A stretch of DNA of 5,641 nt from Acidobacteriaceae bacterium (GTDB lineage Bacteria > Acidobacteriota > Terriglobia > Terriglobales > Acidobacteriaceae), in contig PMWR01000567.1 of assembly GCA_003166055.1 (NCBI GenBank), forward strand, positions 1-5,641, given 5' to 3'. The position numbers and the translations under genes were made by a program. Positions 5,157-5,641 of the stretch are shown piece by piece. The number at the start of each line of letters is the position of its first letter. Positions within the stretch are counted from its first letter, which is position 1. The notes beneath the pieces were generated by a model that made no database searches, was not told the DNA's origin, and saw nothing but the letters and a program-made list of their open reading frames with translations.

Positions 5157-5641
5157 ATGGCAACTGGGAACCTTACCCTGGGACAAGAACAGGGAGCAGT
5201 GACAGCGCGCGAGCGCGTCATTAACGACTTCAGCATCAACGTAGCAACGGTGAACGGGTCCGGCTCGCAATCCGCCAATAGCGTGTTGTTGAAAAGCATC
5301 TTCGGCATGGGGGTTCCAGTCAGCGGAAAAAACCTCTTCCCGTCGAACATAGCCGGTCTTCCCACCTGGTACACGATCCGCGCGAGCAAGGACGGATATG
5401 TGGCGCGCAAACGCGACGCCGAGGTCCTGGTGGCGCTGAATCCCGACACCGCAAAACAGGATACGCTGGCGCTGCCGACCGGCGGCGTGGCCATTTACGA
5501 AGAAAAGCTGAACCTCAAGCAGTATCGCGACGATGTGGTCTTCTACCCGGTGCCGCTCGACAGCATCACGGCGGCCATTTGTCCTGAGGCCAAGCTACGC
5601 AAGCTGGTTCGCAACATGGTTTATGTGGGCGCTGTGGCGCA
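5157..5641 (+). CDS. korA: 2-oxoglutarate:ferredoxin oxidoreductase, fused gamma/alpha subunit (5' part; 3' end outside window)
   Basis: This enzyme oxidatively decarboxylates 2-oxoglutarate (or a related 2-oxoacid) to acyl-CoA while reducing ferredoxin, in the cytoplasm. It can replace 2-oxoglutarate dehydrogenase in the TCA cycle. The reading frame is open to the window edge, giving 161 codons, all within the N-terminal gamma domain (POR/KOR gamma, PF01558). Visible motifs are VNGSGSQSAN at residues 32-41, GVPVSGKNLFPSNIAGLPTW at 52-71 and a LRKLVRNMVYVG stretch near the edge. The long form, with a lead-in MATGNLTLG and gamma before alpha, is typical of two-subunit KorAB enzymes whose alpha subunit carries the gamma domain. 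The alpha domain itself is not in the window. A korB partner is expected just downstream but cannot be seen. It has its own predicted promoter and leader, so it is probably not in the MATE operon. The 2-oxoacid specificity is inferred; other 2-oxoacid acceptor oxidoreductases share this architecture. Confidence 0.9.
   Translation, partial: MATGNLTLGQEQGAVTARERVINDFSINVATVNGSGSQSANSVLLKSIFGMGVPVSGKNLFPSNIAGLPTWYTIRASKDGYVARKRDAEVLVALNPDTAKQDTLALPTGGVAIYEEKLNLKQYRDDVVFYPVPLDSITAAICPEAKLRKLVRNMVYVGAVA

Noticed and set aside
4929..5494. Minus-strand open frames across the korA spacer and the korA 5' region
   Set aside because: They overlap the well-supported MATE end, the korA promoter and the korA coding sequence, and lack recognisable content.
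1..5641. A mobile element, CRISPR array, toxin-antitoxin pair or defence system
   Set aside because: No transposase, integrase, tandem spaced repeats, small paired toxin genes or defence domains are present. All five genes are recognisable metabolic, transport or unknown-function families.

Overview
The window is a GC-rich chromosomal segment from a bacterium. Protein style suggests Acidobacteriota (Terriglobia-like): a two-domain 2-oxoacid:ferredoxin oxidoreductase alpha subunit, a secreted GH31 glucosidase, and a short palindromic intergenic repeat of a kind I associate with that phylum. This taxonomic guess rests on recognition, not on a search. No tRNA, rRNA, CRISPR array, transposase, integrase or phage gene is visible. 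The segment reads as ordinary metabolic chromosome, not a mobile or defence island.

Layout. Five protein genes lie in two divergent groups. On the minus strand, reading right to left, are a secreted GH31 alpha-glucosidase (860-3418), a DUF1990/UPF0548 protein four bases downstream (271-855), and the 5' part of purQ (1-167, cut by the window edge). On the plus strand are a NorM-like MATE efflux pump (3602-4954) and the 5' part of korA, the fused gamma/alpha subunit of 2-oxoglutarate:ferredoxin oxidoreductase (5157-5641, cut by the window edge). A 183-base divergent spacer (3419-3601) separates the groups and carries a 40-base imperfect palindrome plus candidate promoters. A 202-base spacer (4955-5156) before korA carries a perfect TATAAT with a CRP-like dyad on top of it, and a leader hairpin.

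How the genes relate. The glucosidase and the DUF1990 gene look co-transcribed and probably translationally coupled. Otherwise the neighbours belong to unrelated processes: oligosaccharide hydrolysis outside the cytoplasm, purine synthesis, multidrug/cation antiport, and low-potential 2-oxoacid oxidation. The window does not show a new multi-gene system. The points worth a second look are regulatory (korA promoter and leader, possible leaderless start of the MATE gene, palindromic repeat) and the unexplained GH31-DUF1990 pairing.
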